From NCBI GenBank assembly GCA_030323885.1, contig CM059186.1, positions 146,631,810 through 146,695,809 of the forward strand: 64,000 nt of DNA, read 5' to 3'. Under the pieces are notes generated by a model that saw only the letters and a program-made list of their open reading frames with translations, had not been told where the DNA came from and searched no databases. Positions within the stretch are counted from its first letter, which is position 1; every line of letters begins with the position of its first letter. Made by a program: the position numbers and the translations under genes. Positions 31,300-40,826 of the stretch are shown one piece after another. The stretch comes from Branchipolynoe longqiensis (Eukaryota; Annelida; Polychaeta; Phyllodocida; Polynoidae).

Positions 31300-33550
31300 A
31301 CGGCCACAGGAGGAGAGGGTTGGGTGATGATGGGGGGAGGGCGGGTGTGGTGATGGGTGGAGGAAGTCATGGCGGTGTGGTGGGGGTTGATGGGGGTGTG
31401 TCTGTGTATGTGGGTTGGGGGTGGGGAGGGGGGAGGGGGTAAGGACGGTTGATTAGGGTGTGTGGGGTGGTGAAGGTGTGTGGGACTGATGGCGGTATGA
31501 GGGGTTTCATGAGGGTGTGTGAGGGTGTGTGAGGGGCTTGCGGCTGTGTGAGGGAGTTGAGGCTGTGTGAGTGTGATGAGGGGGTTGAGGGTGTGTGAGG
31601 GGGTTGAGGTGTGAGAAGGGTGTGAGGGGGTTGAGGGGGTGTAGGGTAATGAGTGTGTGTGATTGGGTTGATTAGGGTGTGTGAAGGGTGTGAGGGGGTA
31701 CAGTGTGTGTGAGGGTGATAAGAGTCTGGGTGGGTTGAGGGTGTGTGAGAGGGTTGATGAGTGTGTGAAGGGATTGAGGGTGTGTGAAGGGGTTGAGGGT
31801 GTGTTGGGTGATGAGGGTGCATGAGGGGGTGATGAGGGTGTGTGAGGGGGTTGAGGGTGTGTGGGGGTGATGAGGGTGTGGTGTTGATGAGTGTGTGATG
31901 AGGGTATGTGGGGTGATGAGAGTGTGGTGTTGATGAGGGTGTTTGGAGGTGATGAGGGTGTGTGGGAGTGATTAGGGTGTGGAGGGTGATGAGGGTGTGT
32001 GAGGGGGATGAGGGTATTTGAGGTGGTTGATGAGCGTGTGTGGGTGATGAGGGGGTGTGGGGTGATGAGGGGTGTGGGGGGTGATGAGGGTGTGTGGAGT
32101 GGGTTGAGGGGGTTTGAGGGGGTTGAGGGGTGTGTGAATGGGGTTCAGGGTATCTGAGGTTGATGAGGGTGTGTAGGGGGTGATGAGGGGATCTGAGAGA
32201 GTTGGGGTGGTGTGGAGGGGTTGAGGGTGTGTTGGGGTGATGAGGGCGTGTGGGGTGATGAGGGCGTGTGGGGTGATAAGGGTGTGTGGGGTGATGAGGG
32301 TGTGTGGGGTGATGAGGGCGTGTGGGGTGATAAGGGTGTGTGGGGTGATGAGGGTGGTGTGGGGTGGGTGATGAGGGTGTGTGGGGTGATGAGGGCGTGT
32401 GGAGTGATGAGTGGGGTGGTGTGTGGGGTGATGAGGGGGTGTGGGGGTGATGAGGGTGGTGTGGGGTGATAAGGGTGTGTGGGGTGATAAGGGTGTGTGG
32501 GGAGATGAGGGCGTGTGGGGTGATAAGGGTGTGTGGGGTGGTGAGGGCGTGTGGGGGGATAAGGGTGTGTGGGGTGATAAGGGTGTGTGGGGGTGATAAG
32601 GGTGTGTGGGTGGATGAGGGTGTGTGGGGTGATGAGGGTGTGTTGGGGTGATGAGGGTGGGTGTGGGGTGATGAGGGTGTGTGGGGGTGATGAGGGTGTG
32701 TGGGGGTGATGGGGTGTGTGGGGGTGATGAGGGTGTGTGGGGTGATGGGGGTGTGTGGGGTGATGAGGGTGTGTGGGGTGATGAGGGGTGGGTGGTGGTG
32801 ATGAGGGTGTGTAGGGTGATGAGGGTGTGTGGGGTGATGAGGGTGTGTGGGGTGATGAGGGTGTGTGGGGTGGTGAGGGGGTGTGGGGTGATGAGGTGTG
32901 TGGGTGTGATGAGGGTGTGGTGGGGTGATGAGGGTGTGTGGGTGTGATGAGGGGTGTGTTGGGTGGTGATGGGGTGTGGGTGATGAGGGTGTGTGGGGTG
33001 ATGAGGGTGTGGTTGGGGTGATGAGGGTGTGGGGGTGGTGAGGGCGTGTGGGTGTGTGGGTGTGTGGGGTGTAAGGGAGTGTGTGGGGTGATAAGGGTTT
33101 GTGTGGGGTGATGAGGGGTGTGGGGTGATGAGGGTGTGTGGGGATGAGGGATGTGTGTGGGGTGATAAGGGTGTGTGGGGGTGATAAGGGTGTGTGGGGT
33201 GATGAGGGCGTGTGGGGTGATAAGGGTGTGTGGGGTGGTGAGGGCGTGTGGGGTGATAAGGGTGTGTGGGGGGATAAGGGTGTGTGGGGTGATAAGGGTG
33301 TGTGGGGGGATAAGGGTGTGTGGGGTGATGAGGGTGTGTGGGGTGATGAGGGTGTGTTGGGGTGATGAGGGTGTGTGGGGTGATGAGGGCGTGTGGGGTG
33401 ATAAGGGTGTGTGGGGTGGTGAGGGCGTGTGGGGTGATAAGGGTGTGTGAGGTGATAAGGGTGTGTGATGTGATAAGGGCGTGTGGGGTGGTAAGGGTGT
33501 GTGGGGTGATGAGGGCGTGTGGGGTGATAAGGGTGTGTGAAGGATGAGTG
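31300..33550. repeat. 18 bp G-rich minisatellite (GATGAGGGTGTGTGGGGT)
   Basis: More than 110 units over ~2.2 kb. The unit is most regular at 32215-33540 with GATGAG/GATAAG and GTGTG/GCGTG alternation. The left part (31300-32200) is diverged and uses TTGAGG variants. A block near 32480-32660 reappears near 33150-33360, a higher-order duplication. The long minus frames (637 and 496 codons, 6-residue His/Pro/Thr/Ser repeat) follow from an 18 bp unit and are not genes. The G-runs could form quadruplexes. Confidence 0.94.
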
Positions 33551-33894
33551 GGGAGTTTGTGTATGTGGTAGGGGAGGAGTGATGGATGTGGGTAGGGTGA
33601 AGGAAAGGACTGAATAAGGACGGGAGTACTAACACGGTAAATACAACTAAATATGAGTGAGTGATATGAGTTTGAATAAGGGCGAAGGGCTCTTGTTATT
33701 GGCGTTATTAATTGTAGTAGCTTTATTATGCATCGGGCGCCGAGGCTCTGGCGAAGTGCCCACAATGGCGCCGTGCAATTGGAGTTGGAGGGCGCCAACT
33801 TATACTTGTTACAGGGACTATGGGCTGTGTCCGATGGCTTTGAACTTCGGCCACACATTTTAAATACATAGAATTGGTTGATCATTATAGTCTA
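33551..33894. other. Intergenic, no gene seen
   Basis: Unique, with one 68-codon plus frame (33657-33863) lacking motifs. Confidence 0.45.
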
Positions 33895-34072
33895 CAGTAA
33901 AACCTCCCTAACCGATCACCTCCACAGATCGACCACTCCCCTATATCGAGCGCTATATTTGGGTCCCAAAAATACCACTGTAACCATATTCTAACTCCCT
34001 AAACCGACCATATCCTTAAATGGACCACTTAAAGTCGATCCCAAGGCCAGTCGATTTAGAGAGGTTTGACTG
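33895..34072. mobile_element. Short pogo/Tigger-type MITE, 178 bp
   Basis: TA|CAGTAAAACCTCCCTAACCG on the left. The right end is the complement of CAGTCAAACCTCTCTAAATC, followed by TA. Interior words (CCGATCACC, GACCACT) are unlike the GGTTAAACC family, so this is a different but related group. Confidence 0.75.
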
Positions 34073-34129
34073 TACTTCATTTAACGGTAGTTTGAAAGTA
34101 GCTCATCTTTTTAGCGGTTAGTTTTAAGG

Positions 34130-34545
34130 ATATTTGAAGCAAAAACGCAGAAATAAATGTGTGCGCACACCGAAATCTGGGAGTATGCTGTTCATGGTTG
34201 ACAGAAACAAGCTGAACTCTGTTCCGGAATTCAACTACCTCGGAAGCACTATATCAAGTGATGGACGAATTGATGCTGAAATACAGAGGTGGATGGCCAA
34301 GGCTAGCGCATCTTTCGGCCAACTACGCCAGAGACTCTGGAACAACAACCATGTGTCCATTCGGGTCAAAGGCAAGATCTACTGTGCAATCGTGCTACCC
34401 ACCCGACTATACAGAGCCGAGACGACAGGTGAAAAAGCTGCATGCCTTCATGATGCGACATCTGCATTCAATCATGAGGCTAACCTGGAAAGACAAAGTC
34501 AAGTAATGAAAGTAGTCTTTGTCGCATCGCGACCGACAGCATGAT
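34130..34545 (+). pseudogene. LINE remnant: RT C-terminal region
   Basis: The first frame: VDRNKLNSVPEFNYLGSTIS, DAEIQRWMAKAS, FGQLRQRLW, KIYCAIVLPTRLYRAET, a common motif order downstream of the catalytic core in LINE ORF2 proteins. After a frameshift near 34420 the second frame gives VKKLHAFMMRHLHSIMRLTW. It ends in a (GAT)n tail at 34540-34556. 5' truncated and dead. It is not the same family as the 17.5-20.6 kb LINE. Confidence 0.78.
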
Positions 34546-34552
34546 GATGATG

Positions 34553-34885
34553 ATGATGTCCTGACAACATCTAATGTCAAATCAGAACTGGTACTGACTT
34601 GTGACAGTGTGCACTCATGGCAACTTTATAGTGCTTCCCCATTGGGAGACCAGGCCACCAGCAACATGACCTGATATCCCACTCAGTCACATTATCCTGA
34701 CACTGAGACAACCAGACCTTTCCCTATCCTAATAATGCTGAGTGCCTGGCTAGGAAGTAACACGTATTAATTTTTAAGTCATTGGTTTGACTTTAACAGG
34801 GTTTTAACCCCATGGGATGGGTTCGAATCCCAAGATCTACCTAAACGGGAGACGGATGCTTAACTCATTCAGCCATCCCGTTTGG
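34553..34885 (-). mobile_element. SINE-B copy, near full length
   Basis: Its tail end lies directly after the (GAT)n tail of the LINE remnant. The tRNA-like head ends near 34883 (CATTCAGCCATCCCGTTTGG, complement of the SINE-B start). B-box-like GGGATTCGAACCC near 34822. Confidence 0.85.
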
Positions 34886-35445
34886 TGAGCAGCATCGTAA
34901 TCTAAGTTGGCTCCGCAGGATCAAATCTAAGTGAGTGGTTTGGTTTTCGAAAATGTGATGTTTTCATATGATTGTGCAGGTTTAAGTTTGAGTAGATTCA
35001 CAGACTAGTTCCTATTGTGCTATATAAATACATTATATTAATATTATTAATGGAGTGCCAGTGGTGTCTCATCCACTAAACACTGGTATTGTTGGAAGTG
35101 CTTATGGCAACAGCCTGGGCGACTTGCCTCACTGCGCGCAAACCAAATGCGAGCAGTTGCCGAGCTGGCGCGAGCACCACTATCACTATCACTCCCGTAA
35201 GAAATTTTGACCATAGGAAATAAACGGTATGGTAGAAATGTTGGCCAGCCAGAGTTAACATTCTCAACCAAATAATTGTGTCTGTATTATGTGTTACGGA
35301 GTGTCAAATAATACTATAAGATAAGACCTGAAATGCATTTCCAGTTGAATGCATGGCATGATGGGTAATTATGAACAGCAATAAAATGAGAGCAATAGAG
35401 GTAACATTGACACCGCGCATATATTAGGTCTTGTGTAGACATTAG
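34886..35445. other. Intergenic, no gene seen
   Basis: Unique sequence. Overlapping 63-74 codon minus frames near 35050-35270 have no motif. Confidence 0.45.
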
Positions 35446-35448
35446 TGA

Positions 35449-35504
35449 TAATATTGCTTGTTTTGTTCTGTTGAGGTTTAACGTCCTGAAAACATCTAAG
35501 GTAA
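35449..35504 (-). mobile_element. SINE-B fragment, first of a duplicated pair
   Basis: 'gataatattgcttgttttgt' plus GAGGTTTAACGTCCTGAAAAC. The same ~58 bp including flanking non-SINE bases recurs at 35771-35829, so the pair arose by segmental duplication rather than two insertions. Confidence 0.65.
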
Positions 35505-35770
35505 GTCACATCGATAATAAATGAGGCGGCCTCTGCTGTCTTGTACATGAGTCTGGCAGTGTGGAATTATTGCATATTATCGGCTATTAACGACAAGTGG
35601 CGCAAATACATATAATATACTATGAGAGCGAGTGCGAGAGTCTCTGCTGTCTAGATGGATGGTTTGTGATGCGTTATAGTGGGGAGGAGGCGCTCGGACA
35701 CACCGACCGAATCTGACCCAAACACACACCCAAAAGTTCATGCGAATTGTTGTGGTCAGTGTGGAGACAT

Positions 35771-35870
35771 ATGATAATATTGCTTGTTTTGTTCTGTTGA
35801 GGTTTAACGTCCTGAAAACATCTAAGGTAATATCAGAACGGGCACAGACTTGTGACAGTGCGCACTCACT
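35771..35870 (-). mobile_element. SINE-B fragment, second of the pair
   Basis: It starts with the same 58 bp as 35449-35504 and continues further into the SINE body (cagacttgtgacagtgcgcactcac) before meeting the 136 bp tandem repeat. Confidence 0.65.
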
Positions 35871-35871
35871 T

Positions 35872-36355
35872 TGGCTTGACTCCGCCGCACCTCAGTCAGT
35901 AGTGGCTATGCAAATCAGCGCTAATCGACCTTGACCCCTTGACCTTGAGCTGCAGCACTTGCTATACACGGCTCAATTCACAGTGTCCAGGGAGTATTTT
36001 GCACCGCTTTGGTTTGACTCAGCCGCAGATCAGTCATTAGTGGCTATGCAAATCAGTGCTGATCGACCATGACCCTTTGACCTTGAGGGGCAGCGCTCGC
36101 TCTGCATGCCTTAATTCACACTGCCCAGAGAGTATTTGGCACCGCTTTGGTGTGACTCAGCCGGAGTTCAGTCAGTAGTAACTATACAAACCAGCGCTGA
36201 TCGACCGTGACCTTGCTCTGCATGCCTTAATTCACACTCTCCAGGGAGTATTTTGCACCGCTTTGGTTTGACTCAGCCACAGTTCAGTCAGTAGTGGCTA
36301 TACAAATCAGCGCTGATCGACCTTGACCCGTTGACCTTGAGTTGGAGCACCCTGC
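35872..36355. repeat. ~136 bp tandem repeat, about 3.5 copies
   Basis: Units start TTTGG(C/T)TTGACTC at about 35872, 36008, 36145 and 36261. Each contains CAGTCAGTAGTGGCTATRC, AATCAGCGCTRATCGACC and AGGGAGTATTTTGCACCGC. The third unit has lost about 20 bp. Non-coding. Confidence 0.85.
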
Positions 36356-36539
36356 ACTCACACTGCCCAACACGAGCAGTGAGCGCCACGTTAAGAATGG
36401 GAGCCAGTCTCCCTGTCCGATATTAGCGGCCGGACCAGGAGAGGTATCTGGCTGTTACAGCTGATAGAGTGCAGTGGGCAGCGAGGGCACCTGGGGCGAG
36501 CTGCCCTCAATGGTGGGCACCATTATAAGGGTGGCGGGT

Positions 36540-37132
36540 TGAGGGATACGGAGAGAATGGAGCGGGGAGGGGGAGGAGGGAGAAGGGAGGGTGGTGGAAG
36601 GGAGGAGAGAGGGTGTTGGAGGGGAGAGGATAGGGGAGCATGGGAGGAGGGAGGAAGGGAGGAAGGGAGGAGGGAGATGGGAAGGAGGGAAGGTGGAGGT
36701 GGACCGGGGAGGAGGAGAAGGGGGATGGAGGGGGGGGGGGGGGGAGGGAGGGGGAGGGAGGGGGAGAAGGGGGGTATGGGGGAGAGGGAGGGAGGGGGAG
36801 TGAGAGGGGGAAGGGGGGAGGGGGATGGGCATGAGGGGAAGGTGGAGGGGGAGCGGGAAGGGGGATGGGGGGAAGGGGGGAGGAGGTGGTATGGGGGAGA
36901 GGGAGGAGGGGAGTGAGTGGAGAAAGGGAGGACGGGTAGAGGAGGAGGACGGGAGTATGGGTAGGGGAGAGGGGAGGAGGGTGTAGGAGGGAGGGAGGAG
37001 GAGGAAGGGGAGGGGGGGGAGGAAGGAAGGGAGGAAGGGGTAAGGGGAGTGAGAGATGGAGGCGGAGGGAGGTGGGAGTGGGGAGAAGGAAGGCGTAGGG
37101 GAGGAGTAAAGGAGGAAGAGAGGAGGGCGGGG
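36540..37132. repeat. Purine (GGGA/GGGGAGA) tract
   Basis: Nearly 600 bp with almost only A and G on the + strand. ORFs with Gly/Arg/Glu or Pro/Ser/Leu bias are artefacts. It could form triplex or quadruplex structure. Confidence 0.9.
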
Positions 37133-37884
37133 GGTCCCTACAGTGACCACCATACTGCAGTAGGCAAGAGGGTGTCATTAGTGGTTCATAAATGGTCCAT
37201 ATTCCCCACAAAATGGCCGGCTGGAACCCTGGTCACATACACACAATCCGCCCCTTCTAACCCAACCCACATGCCCCCTTTACTGAATGCCATCGGATTT
37301 ATATAATAATACAGGGCTGATTGAATACCGCTGATGGTGAAATGCGTTACCACAACCTACACACATACACCACAGCCCCGCCCTCATAACCGATGTAATA
37401 TGCAATGTGTGCTAAACTCTAGTGACCATGAAGAGGACAATATCTATGCTCATAATTAAGTGACACGAGATAGACATAGGTTTAAAGTGGCATTTATTTT
37501 AAAGCCGATAAATGGTAACAGCGAACAGAAATGAATATATAGTCTTAATGTAGGCTAACATGCAGTCAAACCTTACGGTCTAATCTTGAATTTGGGGTGG
37601 GTGGGAGGCTAAAAAAAAACAGCACCATGTCAATATGTGTTGTCTGGTTCAGCTGCTATGGTAGAATGATTCGAATCTGAAATGCTATGATTTAATTAGG
37701 TCAGCTAGGCATCCACGTTAAGCGTGGCGGCTGCAGGAGCAGTTCTGAAAGTGTATCAGCAATTTCCGCTAGTCGGCACCATAATCGGCCAATGTGATAT
37801 ATGTGTAATAGTGTATGCGTGACCCTCCAGGTGGAGTACGGGCTCAGTACAGAGCCACGGCTAATTAAGTCGGGCGAATAGATA
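37133..37884. other. Intergenic, no gene seen
   Basis: Unique sequence up to the truncated retrotransposon end. No ORF or repeat is recognised. Confidence 0.5.
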
Positions 37885-38346
37885 TTATTGAATATATAAC
37901 TGCTGGCGTGCGCGGGGACCGAAGGCTCGGAAGTGGTTGGCGATGTGGAGTAGTGTTGTTGGTGTTATGGGCGGGGCCTGTCTCGGTTGGTGGAGGGATG
38001 ACCGGACGACCCCGCGCTTTATGACTGAGACCGCGTAGGTGTCAAACGCGGCTGTCTGGCCTTGGCTGGTGCTGACCCATGTTCGTGCCCCGCTGAAGTA
38101 GTTTAGTACAGCTGACGGTGATCTTAGTGTGGCGTCCAATGATGCGACGTAGGCCATGAGGTCGTACTGTGATGGGCGGCGGGGGTCGTAGTGGTGGTCG
38201 TGTGCGTGTTGGAGGTATCGTTTGACTTGCCGGTTCTTGTTGGCCCACGTCCCCGCCGCCAGGCCTGCTCGGAAGAGTGTTGCGATGCGCGTCCGGTCGT
38301 CATTGCGAGAGGCTGGGGATAGAAGGCAAATGTTACTATCCCCAGT
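37885..38346 (-). pseudogene. Tyrosine recombinase, N-terminal domain only
   Basis: The frame follows the RT stop codon directly, in the same frame. It reads AGLAAGTWANKNRQVKRYL, DPRRPSQYDLMAYVASL and NYFSGARTWV, the SAM-like core-binding domain of integrase-type recombinases. It ends at 37885 with unrelated residues (QQLYIQ). The catalytic domain (two Arg, HxxR, Tyr) is missing. It would normally insert a circular DNA intermediate. There is no ATG between the RT stop and residue about 60 of this frame, so the full-length form would need readthrough or another mechanism. This copy is inactive. Confidence 0.85.
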
Positions 38347-40803
38347 CTATATAGCATCAGGTATCATGGTGTTACAATGTTTGACCCGGAGTCGGTTTAG
38401 GCTCAGGCGGCGGCACATTGTGTCCGCTTTCTCTTGTGCGATGCTGTCGAATGGTGCCCTACTGAGGGCGTCAGCAAGGATGAGTTCTTTGCCTGGCTTG
38501 TGGATGATGCGTACTTCCGTGGAGTACAGTGCGGCAAATCTCCATATCTCCCTGGCGCAGGCGCAGAGCACTGGGTCCTTCCCAGCTCCGGACGAGAGGA
38601 CTGCTTGGGATGTCTGGTTGTCGGTGTTGATTGTAATGGTGTAGTCCTGTGGCCTGGTGGGGGCAAGGGCGTGGAGGGCGACGACTAGATTTAGTGCCTC
38701 TAGTCTGTTTATATGGTGTCCGATTGCCATATATTCGTTGGCGTACGCCTCCGTGTAGTAGGCCACCTGGGAGTGTGCTCCTCCGGCGCGGAGGGAGGAG
38801 TCACACTCGATAGTCCATGGTGTTTTGGGTGCTGGTTGGAGGAGGACTACCCCATTGGTGGTCCTCGCATAGTCTGCAAACCATGCGAGGTCTCGTCTTA
38901 GTTCGATGTTGACGGGGTGTCTGCCGGTTTGTGGTGTGTCGCGGAGGGTGGCCAATATCCGGTTCATGAACCTGCGTGCTGGGGTTACGCACCTCGCGAT
39001 ATGTTGTAGGCGCCCTACTACGCGCTGGAGGGTCGTCCGGGTCAGGCTCTTGACGTTGGCTGTGTCTTTGCATTCTTTTAGGACATCTGCTAGTTTGTCG
39101 TCGGGGATGCTGACGGTCATTTGGTCCGTGCAGATCTCGTAGCCCAGCCAGGTTGTGCGGTGTGTGGGTGGGGTGCATTTTGTGGGGGAGAGTGCCAGGC
39201 CGAGGGCCGCCATGATCTTCAGCATATCTAGGTAGGCCGCGTCGGCAGCCTGTTTGGTGGCTGCTACCCCGACGAAGTCGTCGAGGTAGCATAATGCGAA
39301 GTGTCCCCTTTTCCTTATGAGATATATAACGGCGTTTGTTGTTCGTGCGCAGGCCATTGATGATGTCCTGCAGCCGAAGGCGGGTGCCAGGTCAAAGTAT
39401 ACCTCATCATCGAACCTGATCCCTAGGAGGGGCACGGAGAGGGGGCAAGTTCGCAGCTGGCGGTATGCTCGTGCCAGGTCGGCAGACCAGATGTAGGAGC
39501 CTTGGCCGAGCCTGGTGACCTCGTCCGCTAGGTCCATTATCCCCGGGAGTGTGTAAGTGCTTGGTCTGCCCTGGAAGTATCCCTTCCTGATCCCGGCATT
39601 GACGCTGGCTCCTCTGGGATAACTGAGGTCTACTATGACCCGGCGCTCGTCGGTGTTTTTCTTCGGGCGTGTCATTAGGGGGCTGGTCTGGGCCCATGGC
39701 GTGAAGGGTGTGGTGGTGAACGGGCCGAGGAGTGCGCCATGTCCTACTTCTTTGCGTACGTAGCGGCGGATCCATTTTGTTTGGTCGGCGTCTTCAGCGT
39801 GGTTTGCTGCGGCCGGGATTGGTGGCTCGTCGGCCGTGTAATCCACCGGCCACCCGAATTCGAGGAAGTCTACCAGTTCTTTGTCATGGTAGTTCCTGAG
39901 GTACTTCCTCCAGGCCGGGATGTTTAGGTCGGATGGAACCGGGATTCTTGCCGCGACGTGGTTGGGGAGGCCCGTGGCTCTGACCTGATTGTATATGGTC
40001 ATGTATGGGTGATCGTCCCATGCTTGGGCAACTGTGGTCGGCCAGATTTTAAAAATGGTGGAGCGGTAGGTTATTGGTGTGTGGGGTGGGTCGTAGGGCG
40101 GTGCCGGCTCGTTGGTGGGGTCCGCGAGTGCCTCGTCGATGTCCTCGTCTGCCTGTGCCCTGTGGTCAGCTGTAAGTAGCGCGTCAGGTTGTTCGCCCTC
40201 CTGCGGGTCGGGGCGACTGGTGGGTGGACTGGGCGGGGTGGTCGTGGGCCGGACCCGTGCTGTCTTGGTTCCTTCCTCGTGGCAACCTGGGTTCATGGTC
40301 GTGGGGGCAGGTGGTGGTGTTTTTGTTCGGTGGTTTTTCTCCCCGTCTTTTGTCTGGATGGTGGGTCGGTCCCTTGTGGTGGTGTCGTGATGGGTGATGG
40401 TTGGTGGTCGGGAGACGCTTTGCGAGAGTGGTGGCTGGCCGTCTCCGTTTGATGTGATGGTAGTGGAGGGCTGAGGTCGGGATGGACCGTCTTGTTGGGA
40501 GGCGAGGCGTGGCTCCGTGGTGTTGGCGGTCGTGTTGGGTTGGGTGGCGGCTGTGCCTGTTTGGGTGGTGTTTGCCGGGGCTGTTGAGGTGGTAGTTGAG
40601 CTGTGTGTGGAGTCTGTGCTCGCTGCGTGTGTCCCGGACTTGCTGCGTCTGCGTTGTTGGTAGTGTGAGTCAGTTGTGGCCTGTTGGTGGTGGTTTGGGC
40701 CTGTGTTTTCGGTGGTGCTTTGGTGGTTCAGGTTCACTTCGGCTAGTGGTGTGCGTCCGTTGGTGGCCTGTTTGGGTGTGGTTCTTGCTTGTGTCGTGTC
40801 CAT
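38347..40803 (-). CDS. RT-RNase H polyprotein of element 1
   Basis: About 818 residues from the ATG at 40803 (first good start, AAAAAATGG context). A Thr/Pro/Gln-rich N-terminal third is followed by the RT: GALLGPFTTTPFTPW, PLMTRPKKNTDERRVIVDLS, WSADLARAYRQLR, FGCRTSSMACARTTNAV and YLDDFVGVA, where DD is catalytic. The RNase H follows: IECDSSLRAGG, INTDNQTSQAVLSSG and ILADALSRA. It copies element RNA and removes the RNA strand. These motifs match DIRS/Ngaro RTs known from aquatic invertebrates. The ORF is intact. It starts 24 nt after the gag-like stop in another frame, so reinitiation is possible. It ends at TAG (38347-38349), with recombinase continuing in the same frame. Confidence 0.93.
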   Translation of the reverse strand: MDTTQARTTPKQATNGRTPLAEVNLNHQSTTENTGPNHHQQATTDSHYQQRRRSKSGTHAASTDSTHSSTTTSTAPANTTQTGTAATQPNTTANTTEPRLASQQDGPSRPQPSTTITSNGDGQPPLSQSVSRPPTITHHDTTTRDRPTIQTKDGEKNHRTKTPPPAPTTMNPGCHEEGTKTARVRPTTTPPSPPTSRPDPQEGEQPDALLTADHRAQADEDIDEALADPTNEPAPPYDPPHTPITYRSTIFKIWPTTVAQAWDDHPYMTIYNQVRATGLPNHVAARIPVPSDLNIPAWRKYLRNYHDKELVDFLEFGWPVDYTADEPPIPAAANHAEDADQTKWIRRYVRKEVGHGALLGPFTTTPFTPWAQTSPLMTRPKKNTDERRVIVDLSYPRGASVNAGIRKGYFQGRPSTYTLPGIMDLADEVTRLGQGSYIWSADLARAYRQLRTCPLSVPLLGIRFDDEVYFDLAPAFGCRTSSMACARTTNAVIYLIRKRGHFALCYLDDFVGVAATKQAADAAYLDMLKIMAALGLALSPTKCTPPTHRTTWLGYEICTDQMTVSIPDDKLADVLKECKDTANVKSLTRTTLQRVVGRLQHIARCVTPARRFMNRILATLRDTPQTGRHPVNIELRRDLAWFADYARTTNGVVLLQPAPKTPWTIECDSSLRAGGAHSQVAYYTEAYANEYMAIGHHINRLEALNLVVALHALAPTRPQDYTITINTDNQTSQAVLSSGAGKDPVLCACAREIWRFAALYSTEVRIIHKPGKELILADALSRAPFDSIAQEKADTMCRRLSLNRLRVKHCNTMIPDAI

Positions 40804-40826
40804 TTTTTCGGCCTGGCTGGGGCCGT

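Noticed and set aside
31972..33885. 637-codon minus-strand ORF rich in His, Pro, Thr, Ser
   Set aside because: It is the translation of an 18 bp tandem repeat (six-residue period). Overlapping frames are just as open, and no domain or splice context exists.
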